From Dipteris shenzhenensis (taxonomy: Eukaryota; Polypodiophyta; Polypodiopsida; Gleicheniales), in assembly GCA_047967505.1 (NCBI GenBank), contig CM106538.1: DNA of 64,000 nucleotides, one strand, 5' to 3'. A program made the translations under genes and the position numbers. Shown here one piece after another: positions 47,356 to 61,200 of this stretch. Each line of letters opens with the position of its first letter. Position 1 is the stretch's first letter. A model generated the notes under the pieces. It was not told the DNA's origin, searched no databases, and was given only the letters and a program-made list of their open reading frames with translations.

Positions 47356-48900
47356 TAGGTGATGGTAGGAAGAGCAATACTAATTATTGCATGAGTGCAT
47401 GATGAAGATAATTGTATAATTTGTTAAGGGACCCATGAGATTTCAAGATTTAGCCTACCAAGTATTCTATTTCCTCACAAGTGCTTAGCAAATGAGATTT
47501 TAAAGGATACGCTAGGCTCAAGATTTCCCTTCCTTTGACCATAGAATTTATATTGGTGCACAAGCTATCACATGTTATTTTGTTTACTGCCATGTCCTTA
47601 AGATCCACATTTGAAAAACAGACATTATTAACATGCTGTGTCCTTAAGATCCACATTTGAAAAACAAACATTATTAAATGTCTCCAAGAAATTAATATCA
47701 AACATAAAAATGTTATTTGATGTCTGAAAATCCATTATAATTATGCATTGAACTTACTCAAAATTGTTAGGGCATCATGAATTTTTAAAATTACAAAACT
47801 ACAACCTTCAAAGCAAGTAATGGTGGAAAGGCTTTCTATTATGCATATGATACCCGGTCTTGTTCTATCACATACAAAGCAAGTAATGGTGGCAAGGCTT
47901 TCTATTATGCATATGATACCCGGTCTTGTTCTTTCACATACAATGAGCTGCCACTAAAATATAACGCTACTCATCAATAATTAAACTTAAACCATGTATG
48001 AACATAGGGCCTCCATAGAGATCGTCCTATATTCAATGGAAATGGTGAGGCATCCACTAATTTTAACACACATCCAATCGCCACTTCCCTGTACACAATA
48101 CTCTTTGGTTTTCGATATTGAGCATCCTTGTATTTAGTCAAATTCCATGCTCATCAACTACAAGTTTTCTGCTGGACAAGGTCTTTTGCATGTCTTTACA
48201 TAGCCTCGTGACACCCAAAAAAGCTTGAAGTAAATTTGCTTACACATGCAAGCGCATTCATGCACGCGAATTTCGAACTACAAAGTGTTTTTTTTTTAAA
48301 AGTTTGCTTCCACATGTTCATATTTGCAAATTTTGAATAATTGGTGCAAGAGGCCCAGAAATACTTCTTTCATTATACTTGGAAATGGTCACGTAGATAT
48401 TACTTTGTGCAGCTTTGTCTTATAGCATCTTGCAAAGAAGGACAGACAGTGTGATAAAGGCCACCAAAATGCAAACAAAATGCTTTTCTTATAAGCCTTA
48501 CATCCAATGTATGCAGGCCTTTGAACTTTATTTGAATTGGAGGAGGGAATCAACCCAATTAAAAGATATTGGATCTTTCACAAAAGAAGACATGCCTGTG
48601 CACTTTCGTAGAGTTCAACCAAATCACCTTGGGTATCTCCTCGAGGATCATGCCAAGCAGTGAACTGAAAGCACGCTATCTAAGAGGAAAAAAATTACTA
48701 GGGCACAGGCCCACACAGCAACTGACACTAACAACTCACTCAACAAAATTTATCACTTGATAATTGGCCAACTATAACATACTGCAACCGAATGCCAAAC
48801 AACAGTCAGGAATCAGGGGCTTGAGCAATGAAGCATCTGGTATGAAGTTAGATAAGAGTTCAGCCATTGACAGATATCAAACTATACAAGTCGCAATTTC
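47356..48900. other. Repeat-containing flank downstream of DCP1
   Basis: AT-rich, without a recognised gene. It holds a ~47-bp duplication (TGTCCTTAAGATCCACATTT at about 47591 and 47638) and a 66-bp tandem duplication (47810-47943). Open frames at 48415-48760 have no recognised domain. Confidence 0.5.
47810..47943. repeat. 66-bp tandem duplication
   Basis: Two copies starting AAAGCAAGTAATGGTGG at 47810 and 47876, nearly identical (GGAAAGG/GGCAAGG and one further change). Confidence 0.9.
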
Positions 48901-49294
48901 AAAAAGGTGAAAGTCTGACAAAAGAAATTTTGAGTCAATAATCATTCTGCACCTAAACCATACCCCACCCCATGTCAAAGAAGCCTTGATATAACATTAG
49001 TGTAGCATTCAACTAACAATGCCTACTGTAAGCAGCCACATAGTTGGAATTAGATCATCCTTGACAGACCAAGTCAATATACAGAACTGCTCACTGAGAA
49101 ATACCTTCTCTACAAAACAGAGCTGCCGCTGATAAATTGTCATTGTTGTACGAGGTTGTCCTAAATCTTCCTCATCAAGTTATCAAAGGCCAAACCAGTC
49201 ACTAATTACACCGAATCCCCCAGTTTACACAGTGGCTATTTCTGGATATGTGTTTAACTCGATGTGATCCAAGCCATGCGCATGAACAAAACTG

Positions 49295-52200
49295 TCACAA
49301 TAAATGTGCATTACAAATCTCTCTGTAGACCATGTCGATGAAGTAATCATTCTGCAGAGAACATGAAAAATCAGATGTAAAGTGAGGATTAGCAGGCAGC
49401 TTATAAGGGTAACTCCAGATCATCACTGCTTAATTGAATGTGTCACATGCCTGAGATTCAACACAACCCCAAAGAACAGCTTTAGCAGAAAGTACATGTG
49501 CGTGTGTGCATGAATTGGGGGTTTGGGGTGGGGGGAGGGAGAGAGTGCGAGACCTGAACTAGCCGACAAAGGGCATCTCGTATGCCATCTTTGGTAATGA
49601 TAAGCCCATGAGCAGGATTTGATGGAGCAAGGGAAGGAGGAGGTGCAGGTGGAGGAAAAGGTTGGAGCAAAGGTGCACCGTGATAAGGTTGAAGAGGGGG
49701 GGTAACAGGCCCAAGAGGCGGTGCCATGGGGGCTGATGAAAGTGGTGGTGGAACAAAAAACGAGGGCTTCAGAAGACTGGTGTGAGTAGAATTGCCAGTC
49801 TCCAGCGCATCCAGGGAGAGAGGAGGAACAGGCCCATGAGGTGCCAATGAAGAGGGATGTTTGGGGGATGATAAAGGCATAGGGTTCAAAATGGGTGACG
49901 TAACAGAAGACTGGTGGATAGACAAAGGGTGTGTTGCTGTTAGCGATCGAACTGTTGTAGAACCCAGGTCAGTAGTATTGAGATGTACAGTATTCTGCAA
50001 AACAAAAAGATGATCACAAAAACCCAAGGTCAACTCATACTACTGCAACAAAAAGCAAAACTAACATCCACAATATTCAGAAAAGATGAGGACAAATAAA
50101 ACAAACCACAAAGCTTATGAGAGAAGTTACACTGAAGAAGTGTTCCAAAGATTGGCCAGAAACCTCTGGTAACGTTGGTGGAACAGACCCTTTAGGTTCT
50201 AGAGGACCCTCGACAATTGCAGGAGTGGGGACTGCCTCTAGCTCCTGAAACTCATTGCTGCATTCAAAAACCAAACATAGAGGATACCCTTGTAAACCTT
50301 GTTCATTGTTTTTAAAATAGTGAATGCAAATATTCTTTCAAGGTTTTAAAGCAAAGATCTACAATAAAGTGGGTTTGTCCATATGGAGCTTAGCATTCAC
50401 ACTTGCCAAAGCCTGAAGGCCAGCCTGATCATATTCTGAACTCTGCTTGTGAGGTTACCATAAAAGTATAGAACATCAACAATATATTGCTTATAAAGAC
50501 ATAACTAGAATTGAAGGCAATGCCAATGCCGTAAAAGAGATTGCAACCCTGAGTCAATGGCATTCCTGCGACATTCAGGGTAAGTTCAAAGGACCACTGA
50601 AAAGGGATATTAAAGGCACAACCACCTCATCAAGACAAACGTGTCTACTAAAGATTACATGACCCCAGAATGCCTTATGTAACCAAGAGAAATGCTTCTC
50701 TAAAAGACCATCAAATCCTTTGTAGATGCTGACATCATACATGCATTACCCTCCAACATTATGCACCAAGAATAAGAGTTTTAAGGATACTGAGCGTACA
50801 TACACCATCAGATTCTATAGAGTAAAAAGCTCACTGACAACCGTTTTATCAATTACAGGTTGCCTGGAAAAGGGTCAATTTAACCAGTACTCGGATGCCT
50901 AAGATGCAAGGCAGGATTGGCCCATCGTTCCAGACCTTTGTTCAAACTGCTACAGGCTTATGGTTCTTTGAGAGGGCTGGCTGTTCACTTCATGTGATTT
51001 CGAAGACTAAACTTTGACTCCCGGTTACACAAATCAAGACTAGCTAACGTTACCTGCAGCTTCACAACAACTACATGATCCAGAAATTTTAAGGCATAGA
51101 CAAAAACGATTATCATCTGCTCAGGAAGTCATTGAACAATTTCGTTCTTATGCTTGTAGAATGCCCAAGCATATACAATCCAAGGCTCCCACCGAAATAT
51201 CTGCCCTTCAAACAAGCCATCGCTGCCAGTATGTGAGGTCACCAGGCTTGGATGCTTTTTAGTTAAGTAAACACAAAATAAGACCTGACTTTAATGACAC
51301 CGAACAATGCAATGTGCAATTGAAGCTGTCTTGAAAATGAATGGTGATTAAATGTATGGAATCACCATAACTAAAACTACCTCTACCACTTAAAAGGCCT
51401 TGTCACAAATATTGTAATAAATATAAGCTCTATAAATATATATATGCATTTGTAAGACTCGGTAGGCATGACGAACACTTGGCTTACGTGCATTGAACAA
51501 TCCTACTTGATGCAGTGCAAATACACACTGCACGGAAGCCCCCATACAAGAATATAACAAGCTTGTACTGTTACCAAAAATTCATTATGCCCCCCTATGT
51601 AGTTCTCTTTGTAGCTAGTTTACACAGTTTGATCTGCAGGTTTAAGTAGATATCAGTAGATCGTATATTCTTTCATGCTTCCTGAACTTAGCATCAGCTT
51701 TGCATGGCGATCTCACTCTCTTTCAAAAAAATGAGATAAATTAGGAAAGTATACATAAAATCTGAGCTGCATGGTTGGAAGGAGGTACTGATTACACACA
51801 TCCCAAAGTACAATTAGTGGAAGGGTTTGTCAATCTAGCATTGCTATCAAAACATGTGCAGCTCAAAAGAATGATAAAATGAAACACGAACCAATAATCG
51901 AAAGGATGTAAAGTCTAGTCTTGCACAACATACACTGCTAGCTTATACATTAGGTAAGGATTGTAGACAGAACTCCCTGATTTGTACTCAGTTCTCCTCA
52001 CCAATCTTTCTGCGATACTTGAAAATTTCCTCGCACAGCTTCTTGGTGCATTGACCATGTCGAAAAATAACAGAAATTACAGATGAGGGCAGACAGCTCC
52101 TGTCCCTTTAAGCCCATTACATTCACAAGACCAGAATACATATTGTATTACAGATTGAGAAGGCAAGGGTAAGAAAGAAAAGAATAGAGTGGGAGTGGTA

Positions 52201-55200
52201 ATGGCAGGGGCAACGGTTGACTAGAAACTACAACAGGGAAACTATACTTGGTAAACAATGCAACATCATATCCTCATCAGTACCCATGTTCTCTTTCTAT
52301 TGAATATAAGGATGCATGTTTCAACAATTGCAAAATTATCATAAGTTGCATGTTACCTTTGAGAAGGGAATAGTTTGGCCTTTGTGGGAACCTTGGAAAA
52401 GGCATTAAGAATCCTGCATTGAAAACAAACGAAGAAACTGAGAACAAATACATGAATGTAAAACATCAGATTCATTGCCAAACTGATCAAAAAAGTCCCC
52501 AATGGGAAAATGCATAACAGCTAAAGGTAGGATACATTCAATTTCACTTGTTAAAGAAGGAAGTTATGGCATGCCCCCTGCCCTCCCAAAAAGAAATTCT
52601 ACATGGAAAGGTACTCGGGCAAGTAAAGTGCAGAGGAAGTGTCACAGACCATATACCATTTGCATGAGCAGAAACCCAAGGTGGAGGGAGCAAGCCTATA
52701 CAATGTTGCAACTATAATATCTGCCAACAACAACGACCCACAAGCAGGATCATCGGATTGGAGGACACAATCTTTCAAACGGTCTATGATCTGAAGACGT
52801 GGTAGTGGCTGGAAATCATATAACATCTGAGATAATATGTGCCATAAGGGTCTATATTGCTGTCCCAACCCAAAACTTTCTAACTGCAGTGCGAAGGATA
52901 ACACCATGCAGTCTTGGTCTAACACATCATCCACTAGGTGTTTGCCTTTGACCATATAAAACAAGAGCAGGGGGGCTCTCGTGTAAGGCCCAAGGAAGTG
53001 CAAAGACCTTTGACCAATGAAGGCATCTAGCCCGCAAAGAATTTCCAAGCAAAGTATCCTTGCCATTCCATTTGAGACAAGAAAATATCAGCTTCCCATC
53101 AGAAAGCATGCAAGAGACCAAAGAATAACCCATGACCTTAACATTAATATATCGAACGAGAAAATCCCATGTGTAGGCTACAGGTGACCAAAAGCATCTG
53201 TGGTCAAATGCAAGAGCAAGTGCCTCATCATATGCACCCATGGCTGATCGTCTTGCATAAACTCAAGCATCAGTTTCCTCTTATGTGCCAGAACATGCAC
53301 ATGAAAATATTCAGGATATTCAACACTCCATGCATTTTTGGAGAACAAAGATGCTCCATAGAAAGTAATCGAGCAGCCTTACAGCTAGGATGTGATCTCC
53401 AAAAAAGCTCCATTATAGTAGACATGAATCTGAAGATGTCCTACTTAGCAAACATCATTAAAGGCAAATAGAACTGTATATAAGCAACCAAGATGGATTG
53501 AACAATACGAAAACGGACATGCACTGGCCAAGTAGCCAATTTCCAGTACTCCAATTTCTTTCTAAGCTGGTGACCAGTAACTGTCACGAGGACGTGAAAA
53601 GTGATGTAAAGTATCTTCGTAACTCAACCTACGCTTAATGCGGGGTTAACCATGGTTAAGTATTGTAATGGTTTGGCCGTGAGGGACTGGCTAGAGGAAG
53701 TTCACACATCCTAGAAGTTCCTTAGGGCAAAGTTTAGGTGCACCACTAGGTCCTAGGGGCGAAGGCAAAGGCTTTTAAAGAGCGGTCTAAAAGTTGGGCC
53801 CAAGGACAACCAACGCTGTCCTTGGTATGGGGGTTAGGACTTTAGTGAACGGGCAAATGGCAAGGAGGTGCCATTTGTCATGCATGTGTATGCATGCCCT
53901 TCCCCCACCTTCCATCTCTCTCCCCTCACTCTCCCAGGGGTGTTGGACGTTTTCAATCGTTCTTCTGCATTTTTTGAGCTGTTTGAGCTGTTTCAAGCCT
54001 GTTTTCAGTCGTTTTAAGCCATTTTAAGTCTGTTTTGACTGTTCCGAGGCTAGTACGCACTTCTAGGAAGTCCTAGAAGTCATTTCTGAACTTTCTGAAA
54101 ATTTTCGTACGGACTGTACAAAATGTCCGTACAGCTGTACGAACGTCTGTACAGCTGTACGGAATCCATATAGACGTGTTCAGCTGCCTACAACAAGTGC
54201 CCGAGGTTGTCTTTTGATGTGCTGACCTTTGTGCACATGTTTCTGGCTGCGTGGTGGCTTCTGGAGCTGTTTTGGACCAATGCAGGCTGCAAGAGGAACT
54301 TTCCCTGCTGCTTTTGGCACCCTCTCCTAGGAGGACTCAGGCACAGATCCCGAGGTAGTCATTTCGAGACATCTGTGGACCATCTTTCCTCTACAGCTCT
54401 TTCTTGTTCACCCTCCGCTCTCTACCTTCATTTCTCTCTTCTCCTAATTGCTAGAAGACACCTGCACCCTGCAAGGAGCGTGGACAGAGGATAGGTGCAA
54501 GGAAGGAGCTCGCCCCTCTACCACAGACAAGGAGGAAAAGAGGACTGATCAGAAAAATAAAAAGCCCAAGCCCACTGCTGGTCTTTTGCCAAACTTGATT
54601 GGGGCTGTTCAGAATATAGATGCTACAGAGTTATGCCGGGCATGGGGCAAGATAAGAGACCAGACAGCTCTGATGTTTTTCGATCCGGGAGCCAAGGCCA
54701 ATTTCATCTCTCCAAAGCTGGCTGGAAAGTTAGGAATAAGGGCAGAAGAGATGGGTCCTTTGTGTGATGCAGATATGGCTTGTCTAGGACTCAGCCAATC
54801 AGTTACTCCGGTGATAGGCAAGCTGCGGATGCATATTCAGAGCTACGTGGACACAGAAGAGTTCTATAGTATGCCGTTGAAGGGTTGTGATGTGTTACTG
54901 GGGATACCTTGGCACTTTCGTGTTGAGGCTGTTTTGGATACAAAGAATAAAACAATCACAATCACTCACCGTGGCAAGACCCACATTATGGATGCTAAAT
55001 TGAAGGTAGGATCCATCCCTGTTGTATCTGCTTCTGCCATTGGCAACGTAATGAAAAAGCATCTTTCAGCGTACTTAGTGTTTGCATCTGAAAAGAAGTC
55101 AGTAGAAGAAGAGTCTCATTTTTCTAAGCTGGAAAAACAACAGACAGATTTTCTTTTTCAGTTCAGGGACTGTTTTTCTGACTCACTTCCACAAGAGTTG

Positions 55201-58200
55201 CCCCCTGAAAGGCCAGAAGACCACACGATAGATATAATCCCTGGTAGCAGTCCTCCTAACCGACCTCCTTACAGGGTCAGTGCAACCCAGCAAGAGGAAA
55301 TTATGAACCAGGTCAAGGACCTGCTGAAGAAGGGGCTGATTCAGCCCAGCTCTTCACCTTACTGCTCACCCGTGCTCTTGGTCCAGAAGAAGGATGGATC
55401 CTGGCGGATGTGCATTGACTATAGAGCCCTCAATAAGATTACCATTAGGAACAGATTCCCTATACCTCAGATAGATGATATTTTGGATACGTTACAGGGG
55501 TCTGCAATGTTCACTTGCATTGATCTGAAGAGTGGTTATCACCAGATCAGAATTCAGCCAAAGGATGTTCACAAAACAGCATTTCGTACCACATTTGGTC
55601 TGTACGTCATGCCATTTGGGTTAACCAATGCACTTGCCACCTTCAACAAAATGATGGATAGGATTTTTAGAGAGCACCGAGCCGTTGTTAGCAGTTTCTT
55701 CGATGACATCATCGTGTTCTCTCAGGATGAGGCTGAACATAGGAAGCACCTGGCAATTGTTCTCGAGGAGCTACGGAAACATAAGCTGCTTGTCAATGCC
55801 AAGAAAAGTGAATTCTTCATGCATGAGATCCATTTTCTCGGGCACATTGTTTCCAAGGATGGAGTTAGGATGGACCCTCCCAAGGTAGAGGCCATCAGGA
55901 ATTGGCCACACCTAAAGAACATCCATGAAGTACGCAGCTTTCTGAGCTTGTGATCGTACTATAGGAGGTTCATTCGGTATTTTGCAGAGATTGCATCTCC
56001 TTTACATGCCTTACAGAAGAAAGGGGTCACTTTCAGATGGGGTCCCAAAGAAATTGCAGCTTTTGACCTACTGAAGGAGCGACTCTACTCAGATCCTGTG
56101 ATTATTTTGCCAGATGTTCGCAAACCCTTCGCTGTCCAAGCAGATGCATGTGGGAACAGCATAGGAGGGATACTTATGTAGGATGGAAGAGTCGTGGCAT
56201 ACGACAGTAGAGTGCTCCAGGATGCTGAAATGAATTTTGGCATCTATGAGAAAGAGATGTTGGCTGTCATCCATTCTCTTTCAACCTGGTGAGACTCTTT
56301 ATGTCTCATGTGTTTAAACATCACGGGATGCCTCAATCAATTGTCAGTGATAGAGACCCGCGGATGACAAGTCTTTTCTGGAGAGGGTACCACGCTGAAT
56401 TTCTCATCCGCTTTCCATCCTGAATATGATGGGCAGTCCGAAGAAGCCAATTCCACTGACCTTGATCTTCTCAAATGCTATGTTTCGGATCAGCAATTGA
56501 AATGGGAGAAAATTTTGCCACTTGTTGAGTTCGCGTACAACAACATTGTACACTCATCCACAGGGAAATCCCCCTTTGAAATTGTGGCAGGAGAACGGAA
56601 GGTACCTCCCATTCTGCATACGAAAGATAATAGATTTGTGGAAAGTTTGGATGTTGCTTACTAGAAGGTCAAAACAGCTCTCCAGAAAAGCCAAGAGAAG
56701 CACAAATGGGCAGCCGATAAGCATCGCCACGAGTAAGAGGTCGATTGGGTGCTGCTGCATTTTCAAAAAGCACGACTCATGAAGATGAAAGGCAAGACGA
56801 AAGTGTACACAAAGCTGAAGATGCGGTATTATGGTCCTTTTCAGGTTTTTGAACGCATTAATGATGTAGCTTACAAGCTGAAGCTACCTACCACTTGGAC
56901 CATACACAATGCCTTTCATGTGAGTTTATTGAAGCCTTTCCAAGGTGATGTGCCTGCTGACCTGCTGCATGAGGATCAGCCCGAGGTGGAAGAGTTGGAT
57001 GAAATCTTGGTTCCGGAACAGATTTTGGCACATATGGAAAGAAAAGTGAAAGGTAGAGTTTCCCATCGCTATCTGGTGAAGTTCAGGAATTATCCTACAC
57101 TAGATGCGAGGTGGATGTAGGAGGGTGACCTCGCAGACTCACCTCAGATTTTGCAACCCTACCTCAACGCGTTTCAGCTTGCGCTAACTACGATACAGGC
57201 TCCTACAAGTTAAGCAAAGCAGAGATCCAAAGCATTGCCTAGTGCTCAAGAGGAGGGTAGCACCTCCCCTTGATTCAGACTGCTCATATATCTGGACATC
57301 GCTTGGTGGCACCGATTGTCTCACCCGAGATGCTGCTTGCTGACAGTATTTCTGCCGTGAGGTCTCCATGATGGGTATTCGCGACACTCGACATAGAGGA
57401 TGCATTGATGTATGGATGGGACTCGAGCTCTCCTAGCCCATATTATCATTGCAGGTTGTATCTTACAGATGATGTATATTCTGGTATGGGCTATTTCTGC
57501 CTATTTGTACTTTTTCAACGGCAACCTAGGTAGTTTGCTGTTTTAAGAGGAGGGTATGTCACAAGGACGTGAAAAGTGATGTAAAGTATCTTCGTAACTC
57601 CACCTATGCTTAACGCGAGGTTAACCATGGTTAAGTGTTGTAATGGTTTGGCCGTGAGGGACTGGCTAGAGGAAGTGCACACTTCCTAGAAGTTCCTTAG
57701 GGCAAAGTCTAGGTGCACCACTAGGTCCTAGGGGCAAGGCAAAGGCTTTAAAAGAGGGGTCTAAAAGTTGGGCCCAAGGACAACCAACGTTGTCCTTGGT
57801 ATGGGGGTTAGGACTTTAGTGAAGGGGCAAATGGCAAGGAGGAGGTACCATTTGTCATGCATGTGTATGCATGCCCTTCCCCCGCCTTCCATCTCTCTCC
57901 CCTCACTCTCCCAGGGGTGTTGGACGTTTTCAGTTGTTCTTGTGCAGTTTTTGAGCTGTTTGAGCTGTTTCAAGCTTGTTTTCAGTCCTTTTAAGTCTGT
58001 TTTGACTGTTCCAAGGTTAGTACGCACTTCAAGGAACTGCCAGAAGTCATTTCTGAACTTTCTGAAAATTTCGTACGGACTGTACAGACGTGTGTACGGC
58101 TGTACGAAATCCGTATAGATGTGTTCAACTGCCTCCAACAGGTGCCTGGGTTTGTCTTTTGATGTGCTGGACCTTTGTGCACATGTTTCTGGCTGCGTGG

Positions 58201-61200
58201 TGGCTTCTGGAGCTGTTTTGGCACCCTCTCTTAGGAGGACTCACGCACAAATCTCGAGGCAATCATTTCGGGGCAGATCTGTGGACCATCTTTCCTCTTG
58301 AGTAGGGGCATTCTAGCGTCACCTTTGTTGTTGTTGAAGCTTGTTTCTAAGTTGTGCTAAGTGATTGATGTGACTGAAGCTTGCATTGTGGCCATTTATG
58401 AAGTTTATGACTGAGTAGAAGAAGATCACTGCCCTTTTGTTTATCAAAGGCCGGTTTCAGTAACTTTTCATGCCAAAGGGTAACCAAGATGCAGAACCAA
58501 CTACGTGGGTAAAACAATCTCCCCAGGCCATAAAATACAATGCCAATCCCTGACATGCAATGGGAGAAGCTTAGATTTTCTAAAAATTTACCTGCAAACC
58601 AGCTGCCAAACCACATAAAGATAGAACACGCACAAGGCATGAAAGATCCCTCTCAGTATTCTGAAGAAAGAAGAAGGAATCATCAACATAAGCTTGTGCA
58701 ATCAAAGGCCTTCTTCCATATATCTGTAAACCATGCAGAGCGTTTATAGCTACTAATGATCCATATATCGCAGCATCGGATGAGTAGCTATAGCATACAG
58801 CAAAGCACTAAGAGGGCAGCCTTGACGTACAAAACAGGAAAGAGTCCATTCATGAGTAATATAACCAGATAGGATGGTGTCATCTTTACTGTCCTGATAC
58901 AGCCAATAAATAATATGCTGTATTTTTTTCCCGAATTCCAATGCTTTCATAGTCTACGAGATAAAATCCCATTGTACCGTATCAAAAGCTTTAGCAATAT
59001 CTACTTGTAACAAAAGAGGATATATTGCTCAGTGAGTATACTTTGCATATTCAATTCCCACATAAGCATTGGGAATATTATCTATAATATATTGGTGAGG
59101 AGCAAACCCATACTAAGTAGGGTGTAGACCCTCATGTAAGAAAGCTTTGATATGAGTCACTATCATCTTTGCAACCAATTTGTAAATAACCGGCATGAGG
59201 GTCTTTTGCCTCCAAACTGCAAAAGACACACAAATGCTTTTTAGGGAATAGCTTAATCAGCCCTTCTTCAATGAAGAAGGCACTTGTTGAGATTCGCAAG
59301 CAAGATTGAGATTTCCATTTGCCACACAAACCAATTGCATCTTTCAATTCATTATCCTTGAACGGGGCCTCAATTTGCATAGCCTGACGAGGTGTCAAAA
59401 TGGGATTGACATGTAGGAGGAGTTCCTATCTTGCAGCCCTTACAGCATGCTACACCAACAGCTAGAGTGCTTTGGCCCTTGCAGGTAATCGTGTGTTTCA
59501 CTATGTTCCAGAGCATCTATCAGTTGAAGACATACAGTTGTCCTATGTTCCAACGGAGGATAACTTAGCAAATCTATTCACGAAGGCTCTACGATGGCCC
59601 AAGTTTGAAGCTTTTCGCAAGCTTTACACTTGGTACCTTTTGTTATGCGATTCTGCTTTCCCGGTACTATCATAGGTTGCTATATCCATCACGGATGAAC
59701 ATGTGCAACCATGATTTAGTTTCCAAGTATTCCTAAGATGTTTCCAAGATATTCAGCCATACCATGGAGAGGGATTTGTTGCCAGTTTAGCCCTGGTATG
59801 GCCTTCTAGAATAGTTAGGACACTTATTCCACTCAGGACACCTAGGACATCCGGTAGGACAATTGGTACACCTAGGACATTCCATCCAAAAAAGATTCCA
59901 ATGGATGGCATAGACAAGCTGAGTGTCCATGACAATTCAGCTTTGGTCGATGCACTACTTAGTTTCAGTCCTCAGGATGCCGTTTATAAACCAACAAGTG
60001 GTTGTTATTAAACTTGGACATCAATTAAGCTTAGATAGGGCAGTTAGTGGATACGATAGGTCAATTAAAAATTTGGCCTGCCAGGTGTCATTAACACATC
60101 AGCTGGGATTTGGGAAACCCTAAAAATGTAGTAAATAGAGTTAGCCTTATGTGTCTACCTTTTACACACTCTTGTACATCCTGTCCCTTCTGACTGTGAG
60201 AGCTTTATCAATACAAGCCAGCTGTGTGGTGTCTGCATCCAAGGCCTAGACGATTCTGCAAGACTTGTATGAGATGCATGCAAAGCTTTCAACAGCTTCC
60301 TCAATCTGTTCTCGAGAACTTCTTAAAGGAAACGGCTGGGTGGATTCATCTTTGAGTCCATCTCAGCCCACTATGTGACACTAAGAGAGGAGGTTTAGAT
60401 AGAGGGTCCACTGTAAATCCCCCATATGAGGACAGTACAGGGACATGATACCTGTGTAGGATAGGAAGAATGAGAGGGATCCATGTGGGCATGAGATATG
60501 CATGCCACATGGGAGGATCACAATGAATCTGGCCCATCACAAGGGCTGCTGTGCGGACAGACATTAGGCTGGCACATGGGCAGCCACAGAGGCAAACTGT
60601 AGTAGCAAGCAAGGCTACCATATGGGCAGCATATAGGCTGCAACATGGGCAGCATGGGCTGCAGCAGAATACAAGTGGAGATGGGCTGCCAAATGGGCAT
60701 CCAGATCCATATGAGATGGCTGGCATATTTGCAGCAGGCCGAGAATGGTCATGTAGGCAGAGCAAAGAGGCCAGCATTGGTGGCCATAGAGAAGCCATGC
60801 CTGGAGCCGAGCTAAGGGCTTACATAAGGAGGCATATATAGCCCAGCGCTTGGTCGGTTAAAAGACCAGTCTGGACTGTTTCCAGGCCACAGTCAACCGT
60901 TTCACAGACTAGAGGGTCTGTTCAGTTGGCTGATTATAGACCAACATCTGTGGAAAAAGGCCTGGTTGTCCAGCATAAGGCTAGGACAGACTGAGTTCCC
61001 CTCCCCATCTATATGAAGAGCAATTTCAGCACTAGCTGCAGGGGTATGCCCATTTGTGGGTGTAGATTTTATATGAAGTTGACCTGTCTTTGGTGCAATA
61101 AGCACGGAGGTATTTTGCCTGTTCAGAGTACTCTTCAGATCTGAGTGTCTGTATGGAGTTATTATTATTGTGCACACTTGTCTGGATCTACCTGAGTAAT

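Larger units (their letters stand above)
53582..58459 (+). mobile_element. Ty3/gypsy element H, nested in a LINE in DCP1 intron 4
   Basis: Truncated 5' LTR 53582-54392, body with protease, RT and integrase, and complete 3' LTR 57557-58459. The ends are TGTCAC and GGTTTCA, with an exact 5-bp target duplication GTAAC at 53577-53581 and 58460-58464. Orientation is opposite to DCP1 and to the LINE. A deletion removed the last ~160 bp of the 5' LTR, the primer site and most of gag; a second removed part of RNase H and the front of integrase. It is the same family as element B (4816-10485). Confidence 0.93.

Noticed and set aside
52599-53241. Apparent unknown protein (155 and 104 codons) in DCP1 intron 4
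   Set aside because: It reads as the 3' part of the LINE whose RT lies beyond element H; the upstream KKLEYW...W.VHVRF and LCSPKMHG segments are typical of L1-type elements.
54448-55953. A 501-codon host gene inside DCP1 intron 4
   Set aside because: It is protease-RT of gypsy element H bounded by LTRs and target duplications, opposite in strand to DCP1.
60346-60841. 150-codon and 96-codon frames on opposite strands
   Set aside because: Mutual shadows in a repetitive GC-rich LTR-like segment; Cys/Leu/Pro-rich composition with no domain.
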